5,247 nt of DNA, from positions 1 to 5,247 of the forward strand of contig JAKMDG010000492.1 of the NCBI GenBank assembly GCA_022428035.1. The letters are read 5' to 3'. The notes below the pieces were generated by a model that was not told where the DNA came from, did not search any database, and saw nothing but the letters and a program-made list of their open reading frames with translations. Positions 1-5,247 of the stretch are shown one piece after another (the stretch's first letter is position 1; each line of letters begins with the position of its first letter). The position numbers were made by a program, and so were the translations under genes. The DNA comes from Longimicrobiales bacterium. Lineage in GTDB: Bacteria > Gemmatimonadota > Gemmatimonadetes > Longimicrobiales > Gaopeijiaceae.

Positions 1-1
1 G

Positions 2-319
2 ATTGTGCCCGGACCGGACGCGGCGATCTATCCAAGTGGCTTTGAGACGACCGCTTTGAAATGCGGGGTGGGCGCCGACGCTGGCTGCGTGGATCTCGCC
101 AGTGCTCCACTCACGGGGTACGTGACCCAGGACGTGCAGGCCTCCACGCAGGAGTCGTATGTCTTCCGAGTGCTCGGTGAGGACCAGGAGCTTCACTACG
201 GCGTCATCCGTGTCGACCTGCTTGGCTTCGATCAGAATGACGACGCGCTGATGATCTTTGACTGGGCCTATCAGCTGCAGCCAGGGAATCCGAACCTTGT
301 GCCGGGCATCGGCGGATGA
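2..319 (+). CDS. C-terminal part of an unidentified protein (possibly exported, HmuY-like)
   Basis: The reading frame is open from the first complete codon at position 2 to a TGA at 317-319, so the gene almost certainly starts left of the window. The GTG at 5 has no visible ribosome binding site and is probably internal. About 105 residues are visible. They contain two cysteines ten residues apart (KCGVGADAGC), which would suit a disulfide in an exported protein. After them come alternating hydrophobic and polar stretches that look like beta strands, for example SYVFRVLGEDQELHYGVIRV and ALMIFDWAYQLQ. The order 'YVFRV, short turn, YGVIRVDLLGF, FDWAYQL' near the C-terminus loosely recalls the closing strands of HmuY-like lipoproteins, but this rests on pattern only. 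There is no transmembrane segment and no catalytic motif. The gene is followed by its own hairpin terminator and is probably not co-transcribed with the cluster downstream. That it is coding is fairly secure; its function is unknown. Confidence 0.6.
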   Translation: MVPGPDAAIYPSGFETTALKCGVGADAGCVDLASAPLTGYVTQDVQASTQESYVFRVLGEDQELHYGVIRVDLLGFDQNDDALMIFDWAYQLQPGNPNLVPGIGG

Positions 320-348
320 GCGTGATACGGTGAGCTCGGTCCAGGATG

Positions 349-380
349 GGGGCCGGTACCGAGGGGTACCGGCCCCTTCG
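349..380 (+). terminator. Intrinsic terminator-like hairpin, perfect 12-bp stem
   Basis: GGGGCCGGTACC (349-360) is the exact reverse complement of GGTACCGGCCCC (365-376), with a four-base GAGG loop. Only TTCGT follows, so the T-run is weak, but the stem is very stable and starts 29 bases after the stop codon of the upstream partial gene. It most likely ends that transcript and separates it from the formimidoyltransferase cluster. The stem is symmetrical and could also act on antisense transcription. Each arm contains the palindrome GGTACC. Confidence 0.75.
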
Positions 381-428
381 TACTGACGGCTGTCCGCCGC
401 TCCTTGTGGAAGGGCGCTAAATTCACCC

Positions 429-1391
429 ATGGCTTGCCAGATCCTTCCCTCCGTGCCGGTCCTCGAGGCGGTCCCGAATGTCTCGGAGGGCCGCGACCTG
501 GGCCTCATCCGTGAACTTGTCGATGCCATCGACGCGCACGACGTGGAGGTACTCGACTGGTCGGCAGATCGGGACCACCACCGAGCTGTGATCACGTTCA
601 TCGGACCGCCACAGGCCGTCGAGGCAGCCTGTCTCACGGTCGCTCGCTTCACCCGGGACGCTATCGATCTTCGTCTTCATCGGGGTGCTCACCCGCGGGT
701 CGGAGCTCTGGACGTCCTCCCGCTCGTGCCGCTTCACGATGTCTCGATGTTCGAGGCAGTGGCGTCGGCCCTACGGATCGGGGAAGGGATCAGTGAGCTC
801 GGGGTGCCGGTCTACCACTATGGCCAGGCGTCCGCTCCGCCTGGCCAGGATCTCGCGGGCCTGAGGAGGGGGGGATTCGAGGCGTTGGCCGGAGCCTGGC
901 CGTCCGACCGGCGACCGGATCGGTCGGCGGGCCTTCAGGCCGCCCATCCGACAGCGGGTGTTACCTGTGTGGGTGCTCGCCCGGTTCTCCTGGCGTGGAA
1001 CGTCTTTGCTGAGGGCGTCACGTTGGAGGACGCTCGTGATATTGCGGCGCGGATACGTGAGCGGGGAGGGGGCTTTGCGGGCCTTCGGGCGCTTGGTCTT
1101 TGGCTTGAGGGTTCGGGTCGGATTCAGGTGTCGATGAACCTCGAAGACCCTGTGAGCACCTCTCCGCTGGACGTGTTTGACCGGATTGATGCCCAAGTGT
1201 CACGCATTGGGGGCGTCGTGGTGGAGACGGAAGTCATTGGAATGGTCCCCGATACCCTTGTGCTTCCTGATTCGGCGGGCAGATTAAAGCTCCCTGACCC
1301 GGGACTCGCCCGGATATTGTCCCAACGCGTGGCATCGCATGTCGCTGCCCGGCGCGGCGGGTTCACGGAGACCTCGGACCTCATCGTATGA
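429..1391 (+). CDS. ftcD: Glutamate formimidoyltransferase (EC 2.1.2.5), single domain
   Basis: This enzyme moves the formimino group between N-formimino-L-glutamate and tetrahydrofolate, giving 5-formimino-THF in histidine degradation; it is cytosolic. Family landmarks appear in order: EAVPNVSEG (13-21, the usual 'ECVPNFSEG' opening), HHRAVITFIG (50-59), HRGAHPRVGALDV (84-96), GVPVYHYG (125-132), LRRGGFEAL (145-153), HPTAGVTCVGAR (173-184), QVSMNL (233-238) and ETEVIGMVP (266-274). His88 in 'HPR' matches the proposed catalytic His82 of the mammalian enzyme. The 320 residues are close to a bare formimidoyltransferase of about 300, and no cyclodeaminase domain is fused. The ATG at 429 puts the conserved opening near residue 13. 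A GGAAGG at 408-413 is a rather distant ribosome site; the in-frame GTG at 453 has none. No hut genes lie beside it. It starts the cluster and overlaps the TPR gene by four bases. The family is secure; the physiological pathway is inferred. Confidence 0.93.
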   Translation: MACQILPSVPVLEAVPNVSEGRDLGLIRELVDAIDAHDVEVLDWSADRDHHRAVITFIGPPQAVEAACLTVARFTRDAIDLRLHRGAHPRVGALDVLPLVPLHDVSMFEAVASALRIGEGISELGVPVYHYGQASAPPGQDLAGLRRGGFEALAGAWPSDRRPDRSAGLQAAHPTAGVTCVGARPVLLAWNVFAEGVTLEDARDIAARIRERGGGFAGLRALGLWLEGSGRIQVSMNLEDPVSTSPLDVFDRIDAQVSRIGGVVVETEVIGMVPDTLVLPDSAGRLKLPDPGLARILSQRVASHVAARRGGFTETSDLIV

Positions 1392-3382
1392 GCATCGAGT
1401 CGCTCAAGCAGCAAGCGCGCAAGCACGAGCATAATGAGGAGTGGCAAAAAGCCCTCGCTCAGTATAAGAAAGCGCTCGCTGCGCTGACCCGCGACGAGCA
1501 GGTCGACATCGGCCTGTACAACCGCGTAGGAGATCTCTACGTCCGTGTGGGAGGGCTCGACCAGGCCGTCGAGCACTACGACAAGGCGGTCGATCTCTAC
1601 CGCGAAGCGTACCTTCCAAACAATGCGATCGCGGTCTGCAAGAAGATCATCCGCAATGTGCCGGAACGTCACCGAGCATACCTGATGATTGGCCAGATCC
1701 GTGCGGAACAGGGATTCTTCCCAGACGCACGGACGCACTTCCTCACCTACGCCGAGCGCATGGCAGGTGACGGAGATCTGGACGAATCATTCCGCGCGCT
1801 CATCGAGTTCTGCGACCTCGCACCCGACGAGGTCGGCATGCGGATTACGGTTGCAGATCAGATGATCGCTCAGGGCATGGAAGTGCCGGCCCTCGAGCAG
1901 CTCACGGTCGCTCATCAGCACTATGTGCAGCTCGGCGACGAGCAGCAGGCGGCCGATCTGAAGGGCCGTATTCTGGCCATCGATCTGAACGCAGATGTGG
2001 ACGCGATGGCGGCCGGTCTTCCGACAAGCTCGGTGGATTCGGACGGGGATATCACGTCGGACTTTGGGGAAATCGCGTTCGACGGCGCTGGGTTCGACTC
2101 CGGTGCAGACTCGGACGTCGGCCCCTCGATGGCAGAGGCGGCCGAGGAGGTCGCAGGCGATGCCGGTGCTGAAGTCGATGGCGGTATGGGAGACTTCGCG
2201 ATCTCCAGCCTGGATTCGGACGACGGGGACAACGAGGCGTTCGAGCTGCCGATGATGGACTTCGGTTCGGCCGGGGAGGACGAGGGCGAGACGGTCGAAC
2301 TGCCCACCATGGACTTCGAGTCGCCCGATGGAGACGAGGGCGAGACGGTCGAACTGCCCGCCATGGACTTCGAGTCGTCCGAGGAGGACCAGGGCGAGAC
2401 GGTCGAGCTGCCCGCCATGGACTTCGAGTCGTCCGAGGAGGACCAGGGCGAGGCGATCGAGCTGCCCACCATGGACTTCGAGTCGTCCGACAAAGATGAG
2501 GGCGAGACGGTCGAACTGCCCACCATGGACTTCGAGTCGCCTCAGGACCCAGCAGCTGAATTGGATGCTGTCGCGGGCGACCTCAGTGGGATCGAGGTAG
2601 CACCGATGGAGGGGGCGTCAGGATTGGACGCCGCCGGTATGACCGATGACCTCGATGCGGCCGTCGACGACGCCGACTCGACGTTCGGTATGAGCGAGCC
2701 TGACGTCCCGACCGTGGTCGAGTTAGACGTGCCGACCTCGATGGAGGACGCGCACGAAGAGGCTGCGGCCGAGTTCACGGAATCGATGGCCGAACCGCTC
2801 GACGAGGCGCCGGTGGGCGAGACGCCTGCACCGGCGGAGCCCGCCTCCGCCGCTGGTGGCGGTGATGGGTTCGTCGACTTCGGAGCGATGATCCTGGGCG
2901 ACGAAGCCGAGAAGTCCACCCGCTTCACGGTCGCCTATGAAGAACCCAGTGGGGACGAGCAGGCCGATTTCGCCAAGATGCTCGCCCAGTTCAAGGACAA
3001 GGTCTCGGAGAACCTGGACAGTAGCGATGTCCGTGCTCACTCCGATCTCGGTACGGCATACAAGGAGATGGGTCTCCTCGACGAGGCCATCGCCTCGTTT
3101 CAGGCGGCGCTGCGTGCCTCGGCCGATCACCTGCCGACCTATGAGCTGATGGGGCAGACGTTCATGGAGATGGGCCAGCCCGAGGCCGCGGTGAAGTCCC
3201 TCGAACGTGCGATCGAAGTAGCGACAACGGTGGAAGATGAGCTCGTAGGTATCTACTACTACCTCGGCCGGGCGTACGAGGAACTCGGAAATCGGGAGTC
3301 AGCGGTGGAGTTCTACGACCGCGTGTTTTCTCTGGACATCAATTTTACCGACGTGACCGAGCGACTTCGGGAACTTCGTTAG
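1388..3382 (+). CDS. Tetratricopeptide-repeat protein with acidic, internally repeated linker
   Basis: This 664-residue protein has three parts. Residues about 7-200 are helical TPR-type repeats, for example YNRVGDLYVRVGGLDQAVEH (44-63) followed by YDKAVDLY, then RAYLMIGQIRAEQGFFPDAR. Residues about 212-522 are low-complexity and rich in Asp, Glu, Ala and Gly, surely disordered, with a tandem array at 286-384. Residues about 523-664 carry a conserved lead-in (DEQADFAKMLAQFK) and three clear TPR units at about 547-580, 581-614 and 618-653 (AHSDLGTAYKEMGLLDEAIA; YYYLGRAYEELGNRESAVEF). There is no signal peptide or membrane segment, so it is probably cytoplasmic. TPRs bind protein partners, so a scaffold or assembly role is a reasonable guess, but no partner can be named. 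The ATG overlaps the ftcD stop as ATGA; the nearest GGAG (1367-1370) is far upstream, which suggests translational coupling. TPR proteins with this closing block are familiar to me from Gemmatimonadota and Myxococcota. The fold is secure; the function is not known. Confidence 0.92.
   Translation: MSIESLKQQARKHEHNEEWQKALAQYKKALAALTRDEQVDIGLYNRVGDLYVRVGGLDQAVEHYDKAVDLYREAYLPNNAIAVCKKIIRNVPERHRAYLMIGQIRAEQGFFPDARTHFLTYAERMAGDGDLDESFRALIEFCDLAPDEVGMRITVADQMIAQGMEVPALEQLTVAHQHYVQLGDEQQAADLKGRILAIDLNADVDAMAAGLPTSSVDSDGDITSDFGEIAFDGAGFDSGADSDVGPSMAEAAEEVAGDAGAEVDGGMGDFAISSLDSDDGDNEAFELPMMDFGSAGEDEGETVELPTMDFESPDGDEGETVELPAMDFESSEEDQGETVELPAMDFESSEEDQGEAIELPTMDFESSDKDEGETVELPTMDFESPQDPAAELDAVAGDLSGIEVAPMEGASGLDAAGMTDDLDAAVDDADSTFGMSEPDVPTVVELDVPTSMEDAHEEAAAEFTESMAEPLDEAPVGETPAPAEPASAAGGGDGFVDFGAMILGDEAEKSTRFTVAYEEPSGDEQADFAKMLAQFKDKVSENLDSSDVRAHSDLGTAYKEMGLLDEAIASFQAALRASADHLPTYELMGQTFMEMGQPEAAVKSLERAIEVATTVEDELVGIYYYLGRAYEELGNRESAVEFYDRVFSLDINFTDVTERLRELR
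2243..2539 (+). repeat. In-frame 54-bp tandem repeat encoding ELPxMDFES units
   Basis: Five complete 54-bp units (starting at 2243, 2297, 2351, 2405 and 2459) and half of a sixth (2513-2539) lie in frame within the TPR gene and encode 18 residues each. The consensus is ELPxMDFES, then a variable acidic stretch, then D(E/Q)GETV. The first unit is the most diverged (ELPMMDFGS). Units 3 and 4 differ at only three of 54 bases, one silent and two changing Thr to Ala and Val to Ile. The opening 29 bases of unit 6 are identical to those of unit 2. This pattern indicates growth by recent unit duplication, with selection keeping frame and motif. Confidence 0.95.
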
Positions 3383-3424
3383 AACGCGGCGAGCATGAGC
3401 GCTGTCGTCATCCGGAGCGAATGG

Positions 3425-3430
3425 GGAGGG
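3425..3430 (+). promoter_or_regulatory. Ribosome binding site that favours the GTG start of the prenyl synthase
   Basis: GGAGGG lies five bases before the GTG at 3436, a strong Shine-Dalgarno match at good spacing. The competing in-frame ATG at 3421 lies just before this site and would turn it into coding sequence. Its own candidate, GGAG at 3414-3417, sits only three bases from it. The GTG is therefore the better start. Confidence 0.65.
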
Positions 3431-3435
3431 GGAAC

Positions 3436-4431
3436 GTGACCAGAACGGTACGCGAGACACCACCGAAGCTCTCTGGGATTCAGGCTCCGGTTCGTGTGAT
3501 GCTGGAGCGCGTCGGTGACGAGATTCGGCGCATTGTCCTGTCTGACTTCGACCACATCGAAGAGGTGAACGAGCATCTCTTGTTTATGCGGGGGAAGCTG
3601 TTCAGGCCCACGCTCCTGCTGCTCTCCAGTAGCGCGGATGGACGAGAGGACGAGGATGCGCTGACGCTGGCTGCCGTCGTGGAGCTGGTACATCTGGCGA
3701 CCCTGGTCCACGACGACGCCGTAGATCACTCGGCGCTCAGGCGCGGATTACCGACTGTGAACGCCCTGTGGACACACCAGGTAGCTGTGATCATGGGCGA
3801 TTATCTGTATTCTCGCGGGGTGTCCGAGCTGGCCAGGATCGGAAATCTGGATGCCCTCGCGGTGCTCGCGAACGCGGCCAATGAGATGTCGATCGGTGAG
3901 ATGCGTCAGCTGACGTCGTACGACGCACTCGACTTCGGCGAGGACGACTATTTCCGTCTCATCGCTGCGAAGACCGCCTCACTCATGTCGGCCGCCTGTG
4001 AAATGGGAGCCATTTCCGGTGCCCCGGAGCATCGTGGGGCCCTCGCCTCCTACGGCCATAACCTTGGGATGGCCTTCCAGATCGCGGACGACCTGCTGGA
4101 TTACACTGGTACCGAAGCGGTTACGGGAAAGCCTACCGGGCAGGACCTTCGCGAGCGGAAGGTGACACTTCCTCTGGTCTCGGCGCTGAAGCGGGTATCG
4201 GACACCGAGCGGCAAGAGGTTCGCGCGTTCTTCACACGCATTGATCCGACCGATGAGGAAATCGGCCGGATTGTCGACATCGTGGTTGAGCGTGAAGGTC
4301 TGGAGTACGCGAGCCAGGTGGCGTGCCATTATGCCGATCAGGCACGGAACGCGCTCGAGTCTCTTCCGGATGGTCCGGCCGCGACGTCGCTTTTCGACGC
4401 GGTGAGCTATGCCGTCGACCGAGTCCGATGA
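3436..4431 (+). CDS. Long-chain trans-polyprenyl diphosphate synthase (IspB/HepS type)
   Basis: This enzyme condenses isopentenyl diphosphate onto an allylic primer, probably to make the side chain of menaquinone or ubiquinone. From the GTG start it has 331 residues (336 from the alternative ATG at 3421, whose numbering is used here). The substrate-binding RGKLFRP is at 57-63. The first aspartate-rich motif is HDDAVD (97-102), the KT pair is at 184-185, and the second aspartate-rich motif is QIADDLLDY (220-228), followed by GKPTGQDLRERKVTLPL (236-252). All catalytic aspartates are present, so it should be active. The fifth residue before the first motif is alanine (ATLVHDD). In this family a small residue there leaves the product tunnel open, and aromatic residues limit chains to C15-C20; a chain of about C30 or longer is inferred. 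Length fits the family (about 320-340). It lies 53 bases after the TPR gene and 45 before the DUF4321 gene. The exact chain length cannot be read. Confidence 0.93.
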   Translation: MTRTVRETPPKLSGIQAPVRVMLERVGDEIRRIVLSDFDHIEEVNEHLLFMRGKLFRPTLLLLSSSADGREDEDALTLAAVVELVHLATLVHDDAVDHSALRRGLPTVNALWTHQVAVIMGDYLYSRGVSELARIGNLDALAVLANAANEMSIGEMRQLTSYDALDFGEDDYFRLIAAKTASLMSAACEMGAISGAPEHRGALASYGHNLGMAFQIADDLLDYTGTEAVTGKPTGQDLRERKVTLPLVSALKRVSDTERQEVRAFFTRIDPTDEEIGRIVDIVVEREGLEYASQVACHYADQARNALESLPDGPAATSLFDAVSYAVDRVR

Positions 4432-4476
4432 TGCGTAGCCATGCCAAAGCGACGGGGCTGGGAACAGAGGTGACGC

Positions 4477-4767
4477 GTGGCCAGTAGTTCTTTAGTGGAT
4501 TCGGGGAACCGAAGCACGCTACGGTTTCTCTTCACGCTGGTCCTCGGGCTCTTCCTGGGCGGTCTTTTCACGAAGCTGATCGAGTTTGCGCTTCCTGATG
4601 GGGCGCCGCGGGAGTTCCTGCTGACGTCGGTGGAGGCGTCGGTTGGGCCGCTGTCGGTCGATCTGGTGGCTGTCGCGTTTGTCCTCGGACCCATTACACT
4701 GACACTTAACTTTCTGACGATCGTGGGGATCGCCATCGTGGCGATGGTTGTCCGCTCATGGATCTGA
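4477..4767 (+). CDS. Small DUF4321-like membrane protein
   Basis: This 96-residue protein starts at a GTG with GAGG at 4467-4470, six bases upstream. It has two hydrophobic segments: about 15-36 (LRFLFTLVLGLFLGGLFTKL) and about 62-93 (DLVAVAFVLGPITLTLNFLT onward, then VGIAIVAMVV). The loop between them (about 37-61) contains a few charges and LPDGAPRE. The pattern 'small two-segment protein, glycine-rich first helix, then DL...LGxxLxLN...GI' matches what I remember of DUF4321, a family without a known function. The conserved features here would be Gly71 and Asn78. Its position 41 bases upstream of tatA and after a prenyl synthase places it among membrane-related genes, but this does not establish a link to Tat export. 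That it is real is well supported by the ribosome site, tight spacing and coherent membrane topology; the family assignment is from memory and moderately sure. Confidence 0.8.
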   Translation: MASSSLVDSGNRSTLRFLFTLVLGLFLGGLFTKLIEFALPDGAPREFLLTSVEASVGPLSVDLVAVAFVLGPITLTLNFLTIVGIAIVAMVVRSWI

Positions 4768-4777
4768 TGTGCATTGA

Positions 4778-4792
4778 CGGGGCTAGGCCCCG
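4778..4792 (+). other. Short hairpin just upstream of the tatA ribosome binding site
   Basis: CGGGGC (4778-4783) pairs with GCCCCG (4787-4792) around a three-base TAG loop. It ends two bases before the tatA Shine-Dalgarno sequence GGAGGA (4795-4800). No T-run follows, so it is not a typical terminator. It could affect mRNA stability or ribosome access, or it may be chance in GC-rich DNA. Confidence 0.4.
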
Positions 4793-4808
4793 ATGGAGGA
4801 TCTGAAGC

Positions 4809-5096
4809 ATGGGCCTTGGTGGATTCGGCATGGGAGAGATGGTCTTCATCTTTCTGATCGTGCTGCTTCTCTTTGGTGCGAAGCGCCTACCGGAAATCGG
4901 ATCGTCGCTCGGTAAGGGCATTCGGGAGTTCAAGAGCTCGGTCCGTGAAATCGAGCACGAGCTCAAAGTGCCCGCGGATCGACAAATCCATCACGCGACC
5001 CCGCCGCCTGAGCCCGCTTCGACGACAGCAACGGCGGCAACTGAAGATGGCGAGCCGCGCAGCCTCAGTGACAGCGCTCCTGGCTCGGACGCATGA
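4809..5096 (+). CDS. tatA: Sec-independent protein translocase subunit TatA/TatE family
   Basis: TatA forms the size-adjustable channel of the twin-arginine pathway, which exports folded proteins across the cytoplasmic membrane together with TatC. The 95-residue protein has the classic layout: a short N-terminus, one membrane helix at about 9-23 (GEMVFIFLIVLLLFG) with Glu10 at the usual polar position, the invariant Phe22-Gly23 hinge, then an amphipathic helix from about 26 (RLPEIGSSLGKGIREFKSSV), and a disordered Pro/Ala/Thr/Glu-rich tail (about 53-95). Length is normal for TatA; TatB is usually longer and has a Glu-Leu-Pro entry after the helix instead of Arg-Leu-Pro, so TatA/E is preferred. 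The ATG has an excellent GGAGGA (4795-4800) eight bases upstream. No tatC or tatB lies in the window, so those partners must be encoded elsewhere. It is the last gene of the cluster, followed by two hairpins. Confidence 0.95.
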   Translation: MGLGGFGMGEMVFIFLIVLLLFGAKRLPEIGSSLGKGIREFKSSVREIEHELKVPADRQIHHATPPPEPASTTATAATEDGEPRSLSDSAPGSDA

Positions 5097-5118
5097 TGCT
5101 GAGCTGATGTGAGCAGGG

Positions 5119-5140
5119 CGCCCCCTGGAGCGTGGGGGCG
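5119..5140 (+). other. Hairpin after tatA, 7-bp GC stem
   Basis: CGCCCCC (5119-5125) pairs with GGGGGCG (5134-5140) around an eight-base loop, TGGAGCGT. It lies 22 bases after the tatA stop and 13 bases before the terminator stem. With no T-run it is unlikely to terminate alone. It could protect the 3' end of the message or assist the next hairpin. Confidence 0.5.
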
Positions 5141-5153
5141 GTAGAATACGAAG

Positions 5154-5190
5154 AAGGGCCGGACGCCACTGGCGACCGGCCCTTTCTTGT
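5154..5190 (+). terminator. Intrinsic terminator of the ftcD-tatA cluster
   Basis: AAGGGCCGG (5154-5162) pairs exactly with CCGGCCCTT (5176-5184). Above an A-A mismatch the stem continues with CGCC (5164-5167) against GGCG (5171-5174), closed by an ACT loop. The strand then reads TTTCTTGT, a good T-rich exit. The A-rich left flank (AAGAA) could make it work in the reverse direction too. It lies 57 bases after the tatA stop and is the clear end of the + strand unit. Confidence 0.85.
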
Positions 5191-5247
5191 AGCTGTGAAC
5201 GCAGGTCGTGGCTGCCCGACCCTCCCTTCTTCAGCCCATCATCAGAA

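Noticed and set aside
320..428. Possible promoter for the ftcD cluster
   Set aside because: I looked for -35/-10 pairs between the terminator and the ATG. TTGTGG (404-409) and TAAATT are too close together to be a pair, and no other convincing boxes are present, although a promoter probably lies here.
1124..1738. A 204-codon - strand frame across the ftcD-TPR junction
   Set aside because: It runs antisense to two well-recognised coding regions, shows no family motif and is typical of high-GC shadow frames.
1921..2526. A 201-codon serine-rich open frame on the - strand with MVGSS-type repeats
   Set aside because: It is the mirror of the 54-bp repeat array. Because the unit is a multiple of three and lacks stops in this frame, the antisense frame stays open and looks repetitive. 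It has no ribosome site, and the composition is wholly explained by the TPR gene.
2328..2600. A + strand frame with Arg/Ser/Pro/Trp-rich repeats
   Set aside because: This is a second-frame shadow of the same repeat array. The TPR frame continues as coherent protein on both sides.
4441..4473. A ten-codon frame (MPKRRGWEQR) just before the DUF4321 gene
   Set aside because: It is too short, has no ribosome site of its own, and sits where an untranslated leader with the DUF4321 ribosome site is expected.
5191..5247. Possible start of a downstream + gene (GTG at 5195) or the end of a convergent - strand gene (stop on the - strand at 5231-5233)
   Set aside because: There is no ribosome site before the GTG, and only a few codons of either frame are visible, so neither can be supported.
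1..5247. Search for CRISPR arrays, tRNA genes, transposase or attachment sites, and retron- or toxin-like elements
   Set aside because: None is visible. The only direct repeats are the coding units in the TPR gene, and the genes are ordinary housekeeping families.

Overview
The window is compact, high-GC bacterial DNA. It holds five complete same-strand genes and the 3' end of a sixth, with little intergenic space. The gene types (a split-TPR protein with a long acidic linker, a DUF4321-like membrane protein, a stand-alone formimidoyltransferase and a TatA) and the GC-rich, GTG-tolerant style suggest an uncultured Gemmatimonadota-type bacterium. This is inference from style and family memory. 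There is no rRNA or marker gene here, and Myxococcota or Acidobacteriota are not excluded.

Layout. Positions 2-319 are the C-terminal end of a gene that enters from the left, possibly an exported beta-rich protein. A perfect 12-bp hairpin (349-376) follows it and closes that unit. Then comes a tight five-gene cluster, all on the + strand: a glutamate formimidoyltransferase (429-1391), a 664-residue TPR protein that overlaps it by four bases (1388-3382), a long-chain polyprenyl diphosphate synthase (3436-4431), a two-segment DUF4321-like membrane protein (4477-4767) and TatA (4809-5096). Gaps inside the cluster are -4, 53, 45 and 41 bases. Two consecutive hairpins (5119-5140 and 5154-5184), the second followed by a T-rich run, end the unit. 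The last 57 bases carry no gene I can support.

How the genes fit together. The formimidoyltransferase is a one-carbon/histidine-degradation enzyme. The prenyl synthase makes isoprenoid chains, probably the quinone tail. TatA forms the pore of the folded-protein export system, and the DUF4321 protein is an uncharacterised membrane protein. They do not form one pathway. The shared strand, short gaps and flanking terminators suggest co-transcription of housekeeping functions, with the membrane-linked genes (quinone side chain, small membrane protein, TatA) grouped at the 3' end.

The most distinctive element is the TPR protein. Two helical-repeat blocks are separated by about 300 acidic residues containing a tandem array of an 18-residue unit (54 bp, five full copies and part of a sixth) with the core ELPxMDFES. 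I see no convincing new defence, mobile or RNA-based system. The findings are modest and are scored accordingly.
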